Assembly: GCF_021432385.1 (NCBI RefSeq)
Contig: NZ_JAEACT010000003.1
Coordinates: 930,001-994,000, forward strand
Length of the DNA stretch: 64,000 bases
Reading direction: 5' to 3'
DNA from: Clostridium hydrogenum
Lineage (GTDB): Bacteria; Bacillota; Clostridia; Clostridiales; Clostridiaceae
Position 1 is the first letter of the stretch. Every line of letters begins with the position of its first letter. A model generated the notes under the pieces. That model made no database searches. It was not told the origin of the DNA and was given only the letters and a program-made list of their open reading frames with translations. The position numbers and the translations under genes were made by a program. Below, in pieces: positions 18,791 through 26,921 of this stretch.

Positions 18791-20287
18791 TCAGCCTTCC
18801 AGCCTTTTCATAGTATACGGAATTTCCTCAATCACATCTGATGCAGTTACACTAAATTTATCTTTTGCCAAAATATCACCGCAGTATCCATGCAAATATG
18901 CTCCTATATATGCTGCCTTAAAAGGTTGGTACCCCTGCCCTATAAGAGAAGTTATTATTCCTGTTAAGCAATCTCCCATTCCACCTGAAGCCATAGCACT
19001 ACTTCCAGTAGAATTTATAACTGTAGTTTTACCATCTGTTATAATCGTGTTAAATCCCTTCAAAAGAACAGTTACATTATATTTTAAAGCAAATTCTTCT
19101 GCGATAACCCTTCTGTCTTTTTTTATACTTTCAATATTTATTCCTGTTATTCTAGACATTTCTCCAAGATGAGGTGTTAAAATTATTTCACTATTTTTAT
19201 TTTCTAATATACTAAGATTACCACTAAGTACATTTATACCATCTGCATCAATTACGATTGGGCACTTTGCATTACTTATGACTTTTTTCAATATATCTAG
19301 TGTATATTTACTATTTCCCATTCCTGAACCTATTGCAATTGCATCACTATTTTTAATCATTTGATTTACTTTCTCTTCTTCATCAAAAGCTACAGTCATC
19401 GCTTCAATTAATTTTTCACATAGAATATTTTGAATTTCCTTATAAGTACATAATGTAACAAGTCCTGCACCTGTTTTAACTGCAGCTTCAGTTGCAATAT
19501 AACTAGCCCCGGAATACCCTTTTGATCCTGCAAAAATTAGCGTTCTACCAAAATCACCTTTATGGCTGTATTTATTTCTTTTAATAATACTTTCTTTAAC
19601 CATATTTTCATCTAATAAAAAGCTATTATTGCAAAATCTATCTATAACATATTCTGGAATTCCTATATTTTCAATTACTATTTCCCCAGTATACTTATCA
19701 TTCCCATATTGTAAAAATCCATTTTTATATGCCTCAAATGAAACTGTTTTATCAGCCTTTATGCAATTTCCCATTATGGAACCACTGTCACTATTCATTC
19801 CTGAGGGCACATCAATTGACAGAATATATTTAGCTTTTTCATTAATACTAGAAATTACAGAATTAAAAATCCCCTCAACATTTCTATTTAAACCCGTTCC
19901 AAAAATCGAATCTATAACCATTTCTGATTTTTCAATAGAGCTTTCAAGACAGCTTAATCCCGCTGAATCATATATGTTTGCTATATCTATATTCATATTT
20001 TTTAATATATTATAGTTTACAGCGCAGTCCTGGCTCATTTTTTGCTCATTGCCAACTAAAAATATTTCCAATTTTGCTCCCATCTTACAAAGATGCCTTG
20101 CAACACCAAAACCATCACCACCATTGTTTCCTGTGCCACAAACAATAGTTATTCTTTTATACTTATCTTCTACATTTTTAGCTACTTTAATTGCTGCATT
20201 CTCCATAAGTACTATTCCCGGAATTTTTAATTCCTCAATACAAAATTTATCTATGGCTCTCATGCAACTAGCTAAAGCAATTCTCAT
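18791..20287 (-). CDS. nnr: Bifunctional NAD(P)H-hydrate repair enzyme (epimerase plus dehydratase)
   Basis: 498 residues. The N-terminal YjeF_N domain (about 1-215) epimerises damaged NAD(P)HX; it shows VCGTGNNGGDGFGVARHL and IDVPSGMNSDSG. The C-terminal carbohydrate-kinase-like domain (about 225-495) is the ADP- or ATP-dependent dehydratase, with NKYSHKGDFGRTLIFAGSKG, TPHLGEMSRI and SSAMASGGMGDCLTGIITSL. Both activities restore hydrated NADH and NADPH. The acpS stop directly precedes the ATG (20288/20287), so the two are one operon. A type A repeat follows. Confidence 0.96.
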   Translation of the reverse strand: MRIALASCMRAIDKFCIEELKIPGIVLMENAAIKVAKNVEDKYKRITIVCGTGNNGGDGFGVARHLCKMGAKLEIFLVGNEQKMSQDCAVNYNILKNMNIDIANIYDSAGLSCLESSIEKSEMVIDSIFGTGLNRNVEGIFNSVISSINEKAKYILSIDVPSGMNSDSGSIMGNCIKADKTVSFEAYKNGFLQYGNDKYTGEIVIENIGIPEYVIDRFCNNSFLLDENMVKESIIKRNKYSHKGDFGRTLIFAGSKGYSGASYIATEAAVKTGAGLVTLCTYKEIQNILCEKLIEAMTVAFDEEEKVNQMIKNSDAIAIGSGMGNSKYTLDILKKVISNAKCPIVIDADGINVLSGNLSILENKNSEIILTPHLGEMSRITGINIESIKKDRRVIAEEFALKYNVTVLLKGFNTIITDGKTTVINSTGSSAMASGGMGDCLTGIITSLIGQGYQPFKAAYIGAYLHGYCGDILAKDKFSVTASDVIEEIPYTMKRLEG

Positions 20288-20662
20288 TTAAAACACCTCC
20301 AAAACTGCATATGCAATAGCACTTTGCCTATCATGTGAAATACTTACATGCATTTTATAATTGCCATTCTTTTCCGCAATCATTTTAGCTTTTCCTTTTA
20401 AAATAACTATTGGTTTTCCAAGAGATGTCCTATCTATTTCAATATCTTTCATACTAAACTCTCTAAAGCCAGTACCTAAAGCTTTTGCAACTGCTTCTTT
20501 AGCAGCAAACCTTCCTGCTATACATTCCGCTCTTAACTTTCTACTTTCAAAATAATCTATTTCATTTTTATTAAATAACTTTTGAATAAATAAACTATTA
20601 AAATTAACCGCCTTTTCTATTCTCGATATTTCAATTATATCTACTCCAACACCTATAATCAT
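20288..20662 (-). CDS. acpS: Holo-[acyl-carrier-protein] synthase
   Basis: Transfers 4'-phosphopantetheine from CoA to acyl carrier protein. About 124 residues, normal for AcpS. The conserved MIIGVGVDIIEISRIEKAV N terminus carries the Mg-binding Asp, and GRFAAKEAVAKALGTGFREF holds the other metal and CoA ligands; VSISHDRQSAIAYAVLE is the C-terminal motif. The start was set at 20662 with GGGGTGG close upstream. The frame remains open into the adjacent repeat up to 20767, but that extension is encoded by heptad-arm DNA and is not credible protein. Confidence 0.96.
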   Translation of the reverse strand: MIIGVGVDIIEISRIEKAVNFNSLFIQKLFNKNEIDYFESRKLRAECIAGRFAAKEAVAKALGTGFREFSMKDIEIDRTSLGKPIVILKGKAKMIAEKNGNYKMHVSISHDRQSAIAYAVLEVF

Positions 20663-20679
20663 AATCCACCCCATAGTGC

Positions 20680-20880
20680 AGAGTACAGAGTACAGAGTAC
20701 AAAGTACAGTGATGGTTAGTTTTCTGCTAACGCAGAAAACTTTAAAACTTAATGGGCTTACGCCCAAACCTCTAAATTATTTTTAGCGAAGCTAAAAAGT
20801 TACTAAGTTCAAAGATTTACCTGACGCAAGGAAAGGTAAATCATCCTTCACTGTACTCCGTACTCTGTACTCTGTACTCT
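20680..20880. repeat. Heptad-armed palindromic repeat (type A) upstream of acpS
   Basis: The left arm has four heptads (three AGAGTAC, one AAAGTAC) then AGTGATGG; the right arm is CCTTCACTGTACTCCGTACT and further units ending at 20880. Interior hairpins include TTTTCTGCTAACGCAGAAAA, GGGCTTACGCCC and TTTTTAGCGAAGCTAAAAAG. Its left end is 18 bases from the acpS start codon, so it may lie in the acpS leader. Confidence 0.85.
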
Positions 20881-20956
20881 AGTTTTTCTTCTATTATACT
20901 CTCCAAAATTAATATTATAAATAAAATAAATTTAATTGGCTATGTTTTAATGCAAT

Positions 20957-20981
20957 AAAAAAAGGAGTTACCCTCCTCTTT
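20957..20981 (-). terminator. Terminator of the DUF6514 gene
   Basis: Short stem: minus strand AAAAAGAGGAG, loop GGTAA, CTCCTTTTTTT, directly after the stop codon. Confidence 0.6.
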
Positions 20982-21335
20982 TTAACAATTTGAAATATCA
21001 CTATATGCATTATCATAATCAGCTGTGTATTCGTCAACATATTCACCAATTATTTCAATAAAATTTATTGGCGAAACTACGTTATCATATAAAATCCTCA
21101 TAAGATTATGTACTTTGTATCTATCAGAGCTAATATTTTTTATACCATCACGCTCAACGTTTATAAGTTTTCCCCCCATAAAATCTTTTCTTTCAACCTC
21201 TATACCATAAGATTGAATACTTATAACCCCGCTAGTATGATTCAATATAATTTTCCCTCTAGTTAACATATACTCGTATTCACATGTTTTGTCATCAATT
21301 TCAATTTTTTTTACCATTGATTCAACTATCTCCAT
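20982..21335 (-). CDS. DUF6514 family protein
   Basis: About 117 residues starting MEIVESMVKKIEIDDKTCEY, with SYGIEVERKDFMGGKLINVE and SPINFIEIIGEYVDE, which I recognise as the pattern of a small clostridial family of unknown function. It is likely soluble and has no catalytic motif that I can see. The start at 21335 was chosen for GGGGAGG 8 bases upstream; the frame opens at 21374. It stands alone with its own terminator upstream of acpS. Confidence 0.75.
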   Translation of the reverse strand: MEIVESMVKKIEIDDKTCEYEYMLTRGKIILNHTSGVISIQSYGIEVERKDFMGGKLINVERDGIKNISSDRYKVHNLMRILYDNVVSPINFIEIIGEYVDEYTADYDNAYSDISNC

Positions 21336-21548
21336 ATAAACAACCTCCCCAACCTTATACAGTGATATTAACATAAGTTTCAGAAAAATTCTGTCAATTG
21401 ATGATATATGCTTAAAATTTTTTTTATTTAATTTTTGACATTGATTTTAAATAATATTCTTTTATTAACATTTTGTGAATAAATTTTATTGTGTATATGT
21501 TAAATTAATATTTAATTGTAAATTTATTCTTGATTAAAATGTCGATTA

Positions 21549-22136
21549 TCACATTGTTGTGTCGCAACTTTTTTTACAACAATTTATTAATATGCTATTT
21601 TTAATTTTTAAGTTCTTGCATATATCTTCCATTATTAAAAGTACTGGCACTATAACTGAATTTTTTCTTATATTATCATCAACTAAATAATAGTACTCTC
21701 TGTACTTATCATATATATCTTTGTTATATATAATTTTCTTATAAACTTGCTCTAATACATCATAAAATATATTTATAGATGTTAATACAAAATCAGTTTT
21801 AACTTCATCCTTCTCAATATCTATTTCATTTATAATTTTTTCAATTTTATCTACTTTATAATGCTCACATATATTTACATTATATAAATCACATATATAT
21901 TTTCCAATTATATTTGAATCTACTACACTTGCCTCTCCATCACTACCAAAAATAATACTGCATTCTATATCTGGTTTTCCTTTCTTTATATCTCGTACAA
22001 TTTGATGTAGTCTATAATTAAAATCTTTTGTAAATATGGAATCTATAATATAATATTCAAGTTCTCTTGACACTACAGTTTCAATAAAATGTAAAAAACT
22101 CGCACTATCTTTTCCATTATAATCTATTTTTTCCAT
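21549..22136 (-). CDS. Hypothetical protein, no recognised family
   Basis: 195 residues, soluble, rich in Ile, Asp, Lys and Tyr, and probably mostly helical (for example NVNICEHYKVDKIEKIINEI). It has a cysteine-rich end (ILINCCKKSCDTTM). A strong ribosome site (GGGGAGGAG) precedes the ATG, and codon use fits the neighbours, so it is probably a real gene. I recognise no domain. It is an isolated single gene flanked by AT-rich DNA (21375-21548) and a type A repeat. Confidence 0.65.
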   Translation of the reverse strand: MEKIDYNGKDSASFLHFIETVVSRELEYYIIDSIFTKDFNYRLHQIVRDIKKGKPDIECSIIFGSDGEASVVDSNIIGKYICDLYNVNICEHYKVDKIEKIINEIDIEKDEVKTDFVLTSINIFYDVLEQVYKKIIYNKDIYDKYREYYYLVDDNIRKNSVIVPVLLIMEDICKNLKIKNSILINCCKKSCDTTM

Positions 22137-22190
22137 TTTGTAAATCTCCTCCCCTAATATTTAAGAGTACAAATAATGGAGGACTTATTC

Positions 22191-22589
22191 AGAGTACAGA
22201 TGACAGAGTACAGTGTACAGTGAAGGATGATTTTTCTACGCGAGCGTAGAAAAATCTAAAAACTTATTTTTTGATTGCTTACGCAATAGCTGCATTAATG
22301 TTGTTAACGATATACCATTGTAATGCTTAAAATTTATTTGTACTAAAATGCCATCTTCTAGGCATTATGGTGCACATGAATTTTAATAATTGAGCTGGTA
22401 TATCTATAAGCGAAGCTGACAACATTTAAGTTTAAGATTTACTTGACGTAAGTTTATTAATATGCAAAGTTTTATTGCACTACTATTGAGAATACTTTTA
22501 CTAAGTTAAAGAACCTACATGTGCTTACGCCCAAAACCCCTAGCAGGTGTATCCTTAACTGTACTCTGTAATCTGTACTCCGTACTCTA
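22191..22589. repeat. Heptad-armed palindromic repeat (type A) with a nested 96-bp mini-element
   Basis: The left arm is AGAGTAC, AGATGAC, AGAGTAC, AGTGTAC then AGTGAAGGATGATTTTTC; the right arm is CCTTAACTGTACTCTGTAAT and further heptads. The interior closely matches 18447-18742 except for a 96-bp type C insertion at 22309-22404. The rest of the 876-bp gene-free stretch 22137-23012 is this repeat, the one at 22796, and about 200 bp of AT-rich DNA with no feature beyond a type D half-site. Confidence 0.85.
22309..22404. repeat. 96-bp palindromic mini-element (type C), copy 1, nested
   Basis: It begins GATATACC and ends GGTATATC, with an interior stem ACTAAAATGCC / GGCATTATGGT. It interrupts a type A repeat between TGTTGTTAAC and TATAAGCGAAGCTGAC. 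It has the same length as the copies at 50251 and 60550. Confidence 0.8.
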
Positions 22590-22714
22590 GTTTAGTTGGT
22601 TCATAATATTAAAAAATACACCTTAAATAATTTTTAGTGTACTGGTTCCATCCTTTATCGTACTCTAACTTGAATTTCATATTATATATTTTTTCCACTC
22701 ATTTTAATTTATAT

Positions 22715-22734
22715 ACACTTATTTAAAACATAGC
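22715..22734. repeat. Half-copy of a type D inverted repeat
   Basis: It reads ACACTTATTTAAAACATAGC, differing at one base from the right half of the palindrome at 30431-30478. No partner half is nearby. Confidence 0.4.
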
Positions 22735-22795
22735 GAAATATAAAATTGTTATGTATCTAAAAAATATGATATGAAACACTATAGGAGGAGAATCC

Positions 22796-22998
22796 AAAGT
22801 ACAGAGTACAAAGTACAATGAAGGACGATTTTTCTCCGTTAGCACTACGAAAAATCTGAAAACTTATTTTTTTATTGCTGCTCAATGCACCATTAATGGT
22901 GCTCAGTGCAGCTGACACCATTAAGTTTAAGATTTACCTGAGAAAAGCGGAAGAAAATCATCCTTAACTGTACTCTGTCATCTGTACTTTGTACTCTG
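22796..22998. repeat. Heptad-armed palindromic repeat (type A) downstream of the DUF4129-like gene
   Basis: Three left heptads (AAAGTAC, AGAGTAC, AAAGTAC) then AATGAAGGACGATTTTTC; the right arm is CTGTACTCTGTCATCTGTAC and further units ending GTACTCTG at 22998, 14 bases from the gene's stop. It is nearly identical to the start of the copy at 9806. Confidence 0.85.
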
Positions 22999-23012
22999 AT
23001 TTAATAGTTCTA

Positions 23013-24293
23013 TTATTTATTTTCCTTGAGGTCTAAAAGTTTTTTTCTAACCTTATCAAAACTTTCGCTCATAGCCTCAAATTTATCTTTTTCCATCAGT
23101 CTATTTGAAAATTTAGCTTCATTATAAATATTCGACAGCTTATCAAGTTCATCGCTTTCATCAATATGAGCCTTTGTTACATTCGTAAGCTGTGTAGCTG
23201 TCATATAGCTTTTAAAAATTTCTTTTTTATACGTTAAAAATTGAAACTTTCCAAATAAAAATTTTATTTCTTCATTAACATTTCCCTTTTTTCTAAAAGC
23301 CTCAGTTAATTTACTAAAAAAGCTCTTCGTATTTTTATTATCATTTTTTATTTTTTCTCGTTCTTCAACAACATCATTTTTAAGCTCTTTTATATTCTTT
23401 TTCTTACCTCTTGTGAATCTATAAATAACATATATAATTGTACATAGTATAATTATTCCAATAACAATAGCCATAGTTGTAGCAACACCATTAGAACTCT
23501 TAGTATTATGTAATTCTTTCTGATATTGACTAGCTTTTATCTTAAGCTTTCCATTTGGATTTGACTTATAAAAATTCTGCCACCCTTTTGCTAACTTATA
23601 CATAAGTGGATTTAATACGCTATCCAAGATCACTGCAAGTTTATATCCCAATGGTTTTAATGGAGAAAATACAAAACCTAAAAACTTTAACACTAAACCT
23701 ATTATTTTAAATATTGCTTCCAAAACAAAATCAAATGAAAAAAATATCATGCCAGCAGAAATTAAAACATTATTTTTGAGAGGTGTTCTTTTTTTTACTT
23801 TACTGGAATAAGACCTAGACTCTCGAAGCAATAACACTGATGAAATAAGGAAAATAACATAAAATCTAAAAGTACTTTGAAGCTGATGTGCATCCAATCT
23901 ATGCATAAATATAACAACAAACATCATTACTATTATTGAATTTTTAATATATCCCCTTAAAGCACTATATTTAATAGAATCTTCCGCAAATTTTACAAAT
24001 ACAAATACCTCAAAAATATAATATGCGGCATTCATAACTACATAAGTCATATCATTAATGGAAAAATACAAAAGCACTAAAGCAACTAATATTGAAATTG
24101 CAATCCCTACATTTTTCATCTTCTTTTTAGTCAAAAAATACTCAATTATAAAGATTCCAATAAGTGTTATAAGATAGAATTTATAATCAATAGGATTTCC
24201 AAACAAGGCAATACTTACAATACTCCATACAATATATAAAATCATAAGTAAATTTATTGTATATATAGTTTTTACCTCTCTATACCAACTCAC
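23013..24293 (-). CDS. Polytopic membrane protein with DUF4129-like C terminus
   Basis: 426 residues. The first 150 or so form about six membrane helices (LLMILYIVWSIVSIALFG onward). A long loop, another helix (TTMAIVIGIIILCTIIYVIY, about 270-290) and a charged cytoplasmic tail follow. The tail (LSNIYNEAKFSNRLMEKDKF) resembles the DUF4129 end that often follows transglutaminase-like proteins in MoxR/DUF58 operons. No transglutaminase Cys-His-Asp domain is visible, so it seems to be a shortened version. It starts at GTG with AGGAGG upstream and overlaps the DUF58 stop by one base, so it is translationally coupled. Function unknown. Confidence 0.7.
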   Translation of the reverse strand: MSWYREVKTIYTINLLMILYIVWSIVSIALFGNPIDYKFYLITLIGIFIIEYFLTKKKMKNVGIAISILVALVLLYFSINDMTYVVMNAAYYIFEVFVFVKFAEDSIKYSALRGYIKNSIIVMMFVVIFMHRLDAHQLQSTFRFYVIFLISSVLLLRESRSYSSKVKKRTPLKNNVLISAGMIFFSFDFVLEAIFKIIGLVLKFLGFVFSPLKPLGYKLAVILDSVLNPLMYKLAKGWQNFYKSNPNGKLKIKASQYQKELHNTKSSNGVATTMAIVIGIIILCTIIYVIYRFTRGKKKNIKELKNDVVEEREKIKNDNKNTKSFFSKLTEAFRKKGNVNEEIKFLFGKFQFLTYKKEIFKSYMTATQLTNVTKAHIDESDELDKLSNIYNEAKFSNRLMEKDKFEAMSESFDKVRKKLLDLKENK

Positions 24294-25414
24294 TATAATG
24301 CCTCCTTATAAACGATTTTCTCTACTCCACGTATTGAAGGACAATTGCCGTTTCTAGACATATCAATAAGTTTTATCGAATAACCGCACTTTACAAGTTT
24401 CGAAAGTACATATTGAATTTCTTTATCCATATAAGGAGTAATCACTATATATGTGTTATTTTTTGAAAAACTTTTTGATATTTGACTCAAATAATCTGAA
24501 AATTTAGTTCTTACATCATATCCAATTCTAGCACTAAGCTCCAACACTCTTTGCAGTGAATTTATAGAAGGTTTAACCTCTGACTTATGAGATTTACTGA
24601 TTCCAGCCAACATAGCATTAGTACACAAACCTGCTGGAACCTTCTGTCCCTGTATCTCTGCTATAATAGAAACTGATAACTCTATTTCTTTTTCTATTAT
24701 ATCTTTATCTATACTCTGCCAATAATATTCGGCACACTGCACATTTAATATTACAGTAAACTCCATATCTGAAGTATGGTCAAATTCCTTAACCATAAGT
24801 TTTCCAAGCTTAGAACTTGCCTTCCAATGTATATCCTTCATTCTGCTTTCTGGTCCGTATTCTCTTACACCCTTTATAAATAAAGGATCTTCATAAATCC
24901 ATCTTTTTACTATAACATTGCCTTGAAGTCCTATACTCTCAAATTTAAATTTATTCAAGTTTACTACATTAGGATAAACTATGAGTTCATTATAATCCTC
25001 AAACTGTTTATTATTATACGCAAATCCAAAGGTATCACCTATACTAACTTCTATGTTACTTATAATATATACCCCTCTTTTATTTGCCCTTGCATTATAA
25101 GTTCTCTTTACTCTTTCATGACCACCTATGGTATAATGATTGACATATACAGTATTCTTACCATTATCTATACTGGAATAGTAACTACTATAACTTATAT
25201 TTTTAGGCATATATTCGTTCAATATTAAAAAAGAGATTGGAAGCCACTTATTATTTTCAACAATTGTGGTTATTTTAAATTCATCACCACAATTAATTCT
25301 TTTTGTTTCAAGTTCTCTTCTTATTGTTAGATTATTAAATCCTTTTGCTCTAGTCATATCTCCCAAGTACAACATAACTATGCCTATGACTATAAATATA
25401 AAAAATTCTGACAT
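24293..25414 (-). CDS. DUF58 domain protein
   Basis: 373 residues: an N-terminal membrane hairpin (about 3-20) then a soluble part. The DUF58 hallmark is clear: EYGPESRMKDIHWKASSKLG followed by LMVKEFDH. DUF58 proteins commonly occur with MoxR ATPases and have a VWA-like fold; the family's biochemical activity is not settled. It sits between moxR (11 bases upstream) and the DUF4129-like gene. Confidence 0.9.
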   Translation of the reverse strand: MSEFFIFIVIGIVMLYLGDMTRAKGFNNLTIRRELETKRINCGDEFKITTIVENNKWLPISFLILNEYMPKNISYSSYYSSIDNGKNTVYVNHYTIGGHERVKRTYNARANKRGVYIISNIEVSIGDTFGFAYNNKQFEDYNELIVYPNVVNLNKFKFESIGLQGNVIVKRWIYEDPLFIKGVREYGPESRMKDIHWKASSKLGKLMVKEFDHTSDMEFTVILNVQCAEYYWQSIDKDIIEKEIELSVSIIAEIQGQKVPAGLCTNAMLAGISKSHKSEVKPSINSLQRVLELSARIGYDVRTKFSDYLSQISKSFSKNNTYIVITPYMDKEIQYVLSKLVKCGYSIKLIDMSRNGNCPSIRGVEKIVYKEAL

Positions 25415-25425
25415 AAGCTCACCTC

Positions 25426-26376
25426 TTAAACTTGTTCAAGTGGCGGATTTATGCTATTAGCTATTTTCGTAACAACATTCTGTCCCATATTTTCTAAAAC
25501 TCCCGAATCATTTTTAAGTATTAATCTATGACTTAAAATTGGAATTGCCATCTCTTTAACATCTTCTGGAATGACATAATCTCTTCCATTTATTGCAGCA
25601 TAGGCTTGACTACCTTTCATTAATGCAATTGTAGCTCTAGGACTACATCCAACTTCAACATCTTCATCTCTACGTGTAGCAGTTATCATATCAACTATGT
25701 ATTTTTTAACTTCATCACTTATATGAACATTTACAAATTCACTTTGTACATATTTTATTTCCTCCATAGTTACAACAGCCTCTAAAGTTTCTAATGGATC
25801 TTTTGTCATAAATCTATCCATCATACTTATTTCCTCATCAAACTCAGGATATCCCATAGATATTTTTATAAAAAATCTATCAAGTTGTGCTTCTGGAAGT
25901 GAGAAAGTTCCAAATTGTTCAACCGGATTTTGAGTTGCTATAACAAAAAATGGAGTCTCAAGTTTTATTGTATTTCCTTCAACGGTTATCTGAGCTTCTT
26001 CCATACATTCAAGAAGTGCAGATTGAGTCCTTGGAGTTGCTCTATTTATTTCATCGGCAAGTATAAATTGGTTTAATAAAGGACCTTTTCTAAATTCAAA
26101 CTCAGATTTTTTTTGATTATAATAATATATTCCTGTTAAATCTGATGGTAATATATCTGGCGTAAACTGTATTCTATTAAAACTACAATTTAATGATTTT
26201 GCCATTGCCCTTGCAAGTTTAGTTTTCCCAAGTCCAGGAACATCCTCAAGCAAAACATGCCCAGAACAAATAAATGCTACTATTATTTTATCTATTTTAT
26301 CTTGTTTTCCAACAATTACTTTACTAATATTACCTGCCACTTTTTTTCTAAATTCCTGAAACTTTATTAAATCCAT
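25426..26376 (-). CDS. MoxR family AAA+ ATPase
   Basis: 316 residues with Walker A EDVPGLGKTKLARA, Walker B FILADEINRATPRTQSALLE, sensor 1 ATQNPVEQFG and the sensor 2 region GCSPRATIALMKG. MoxR proteins are chaperone-like ATPases that act on partner proteins with VWA or related domains; the DUF58 protein next door is the likely partner. The ATG is preceded by GGGGGGC. It is the first gene of a three-gene operon. Confidence 0.95.
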   Translation of the reverse strand: MDLIKFQEFRKKVAGNISKVIVGKQDKIDKIIVAFICSGHVLLEDVPGLGKTKLARAMAKSLNCSFNRIQFTPDILPSDLTGIYYYNQKKSEFEFRKGPLLNQFILADEINRATPRTQSALLECMEEAQITVEGNTIKLETPFFVIATQNPVEQFGTFSLPEAQLDRFFIKISMGYPEFDEEISMMDRFMTKDPLETLEAVVTMEEIKYVQSEFVNVHISDEVKKYIVDMITATRRDEDVEVGCSPRATIALMKGSQAYAAINGRDYVIPEDVKEMAIPILSHRLILKNDSGVLENMGQNVVTKIANSINPPLEQV

Positions 26377-26415
26377 ATTTTTGCCCCCCGAATATAATTA
26401 ATTTAGTATTTTTTT

Positions 26416-26444
26416 ATTATACCCCTGTCATAAAGCATACGCAA
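26416..26444 (-). promoter_or_regulatory. Probable promoter of the moxR operon
   Basis: On the minus strand, -35 TTGCGT (26439-26444), a 17-base spacer and -10 TATAAT (26416-26421), 40 bases before the moxR start. Confidence 0.6.
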
Positions 26445-26588
26445 TGTAATATTTTTATGAACACACCCCTATTGCTTTATAACATATTTTGTGAGAGAAT
26501 ATATTTGTCTGTAGTGCGAGTTTTTTCTTTCAATATGGACATAAAATTGTTAGCTGAAATTCTAATTGCACAGTGCTTACCGTGTAAA

Positions 26589-26645
26589 AGGAAGGATTAT
26601 ATCTATGTATTTAAACCTTCCTGTATGGAGGGTATTTTTATTATT
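26589..26645 (+). promoter_or_regulatory. Candidate attenuator in the hydG operon leader
   Basis: ACCTTCC (26615-26621), loop TGTAT and GGAGGGT (26627-26633) form a terminator stem followed by ATTTTTATTATT. Upstream, AGGAAGG (26589-26595) can pair perfectly with CCTTCCT (26616-26622) and would break the terminator. This pair of exclusive hairpins sits just before the GAGGTGA ribosome site of the first gene. The 26445-26588 leader is AT-rich and fits no riboswitch class that I recognise. Confidence 0.5.
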
Positions 26646-26658
26646 GAGGTGATTTACT

Positions 26659-26907
26659 TTGGATAAACGAATTGCTGTTGTAGGCATAATAATAGAAAAT
26701 ATAGAAATGGCAAGTGAAGTCAATCAAATACTCCATACATACAGTTCCATAATAGTTGGCAGGATGGGAATCCCCTATAGGGAAAAAGGCATTTCCGTTA
26801 TATCAATTATAGTGGACGGTACTTCAGATGAATTAAGCGCCATGACTGGAAAGCTAGGTAAAATATCCGGTGTAAGCGTAAAATCAGCTATGTCTAAAAA
26901 ATGTTAG
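26659..26907 (+). CDS. TM1266 family putative [FeFe]-hydrogenase system regulator
   Basis: An 82-residue ACT-like protein (RIAVVGIIIENIEMASEVNQ; IPYREKGISVISIIVDG; MTGKLGKISGVSVKSAMSKK). This small family is regularly found next to hydrogenase maturation genes and is named after TM1266 of Thermotoga; its molecular role is not proven. It begins at TTG with GAGGTGA at a good distance, and ends 14 bases before hydG, so they form one operon. Confidence 0.88.
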   Translation: MDKRIAVVGIIIENIEMASEVNQILHTYSSIIVGRMGIPYREKGISVISIIVDGTSDELSAMTGKLGKISGVSVKSAMSKKC

Positions 26908-26921
26908 GAGGCTAATACAGT

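Noticed and set aside
20663-20767. N-terminal extension of acpS to 20767.
   Set aside because: The extra residues come from the adjacent heptad arm; the family start MIIGVGVD has its own ribosome site.
26445-26588. Known riboswitch (TPP, purine, c-di-GMP, SAM, T-box) ahead of the hydG operon.
   Set aside because: None of the conserved core sequences could be found by eye; only the terminator/antiterminator pairing is supported.
26457-26666. 69-codon plus-strand frame in the hydG operon leader.
   Set aside because: No ribosome site and it overlaps the candidate attenuator and the start of the next gene. A leader peptide cannot be wholly excluded, but nothing supports it.
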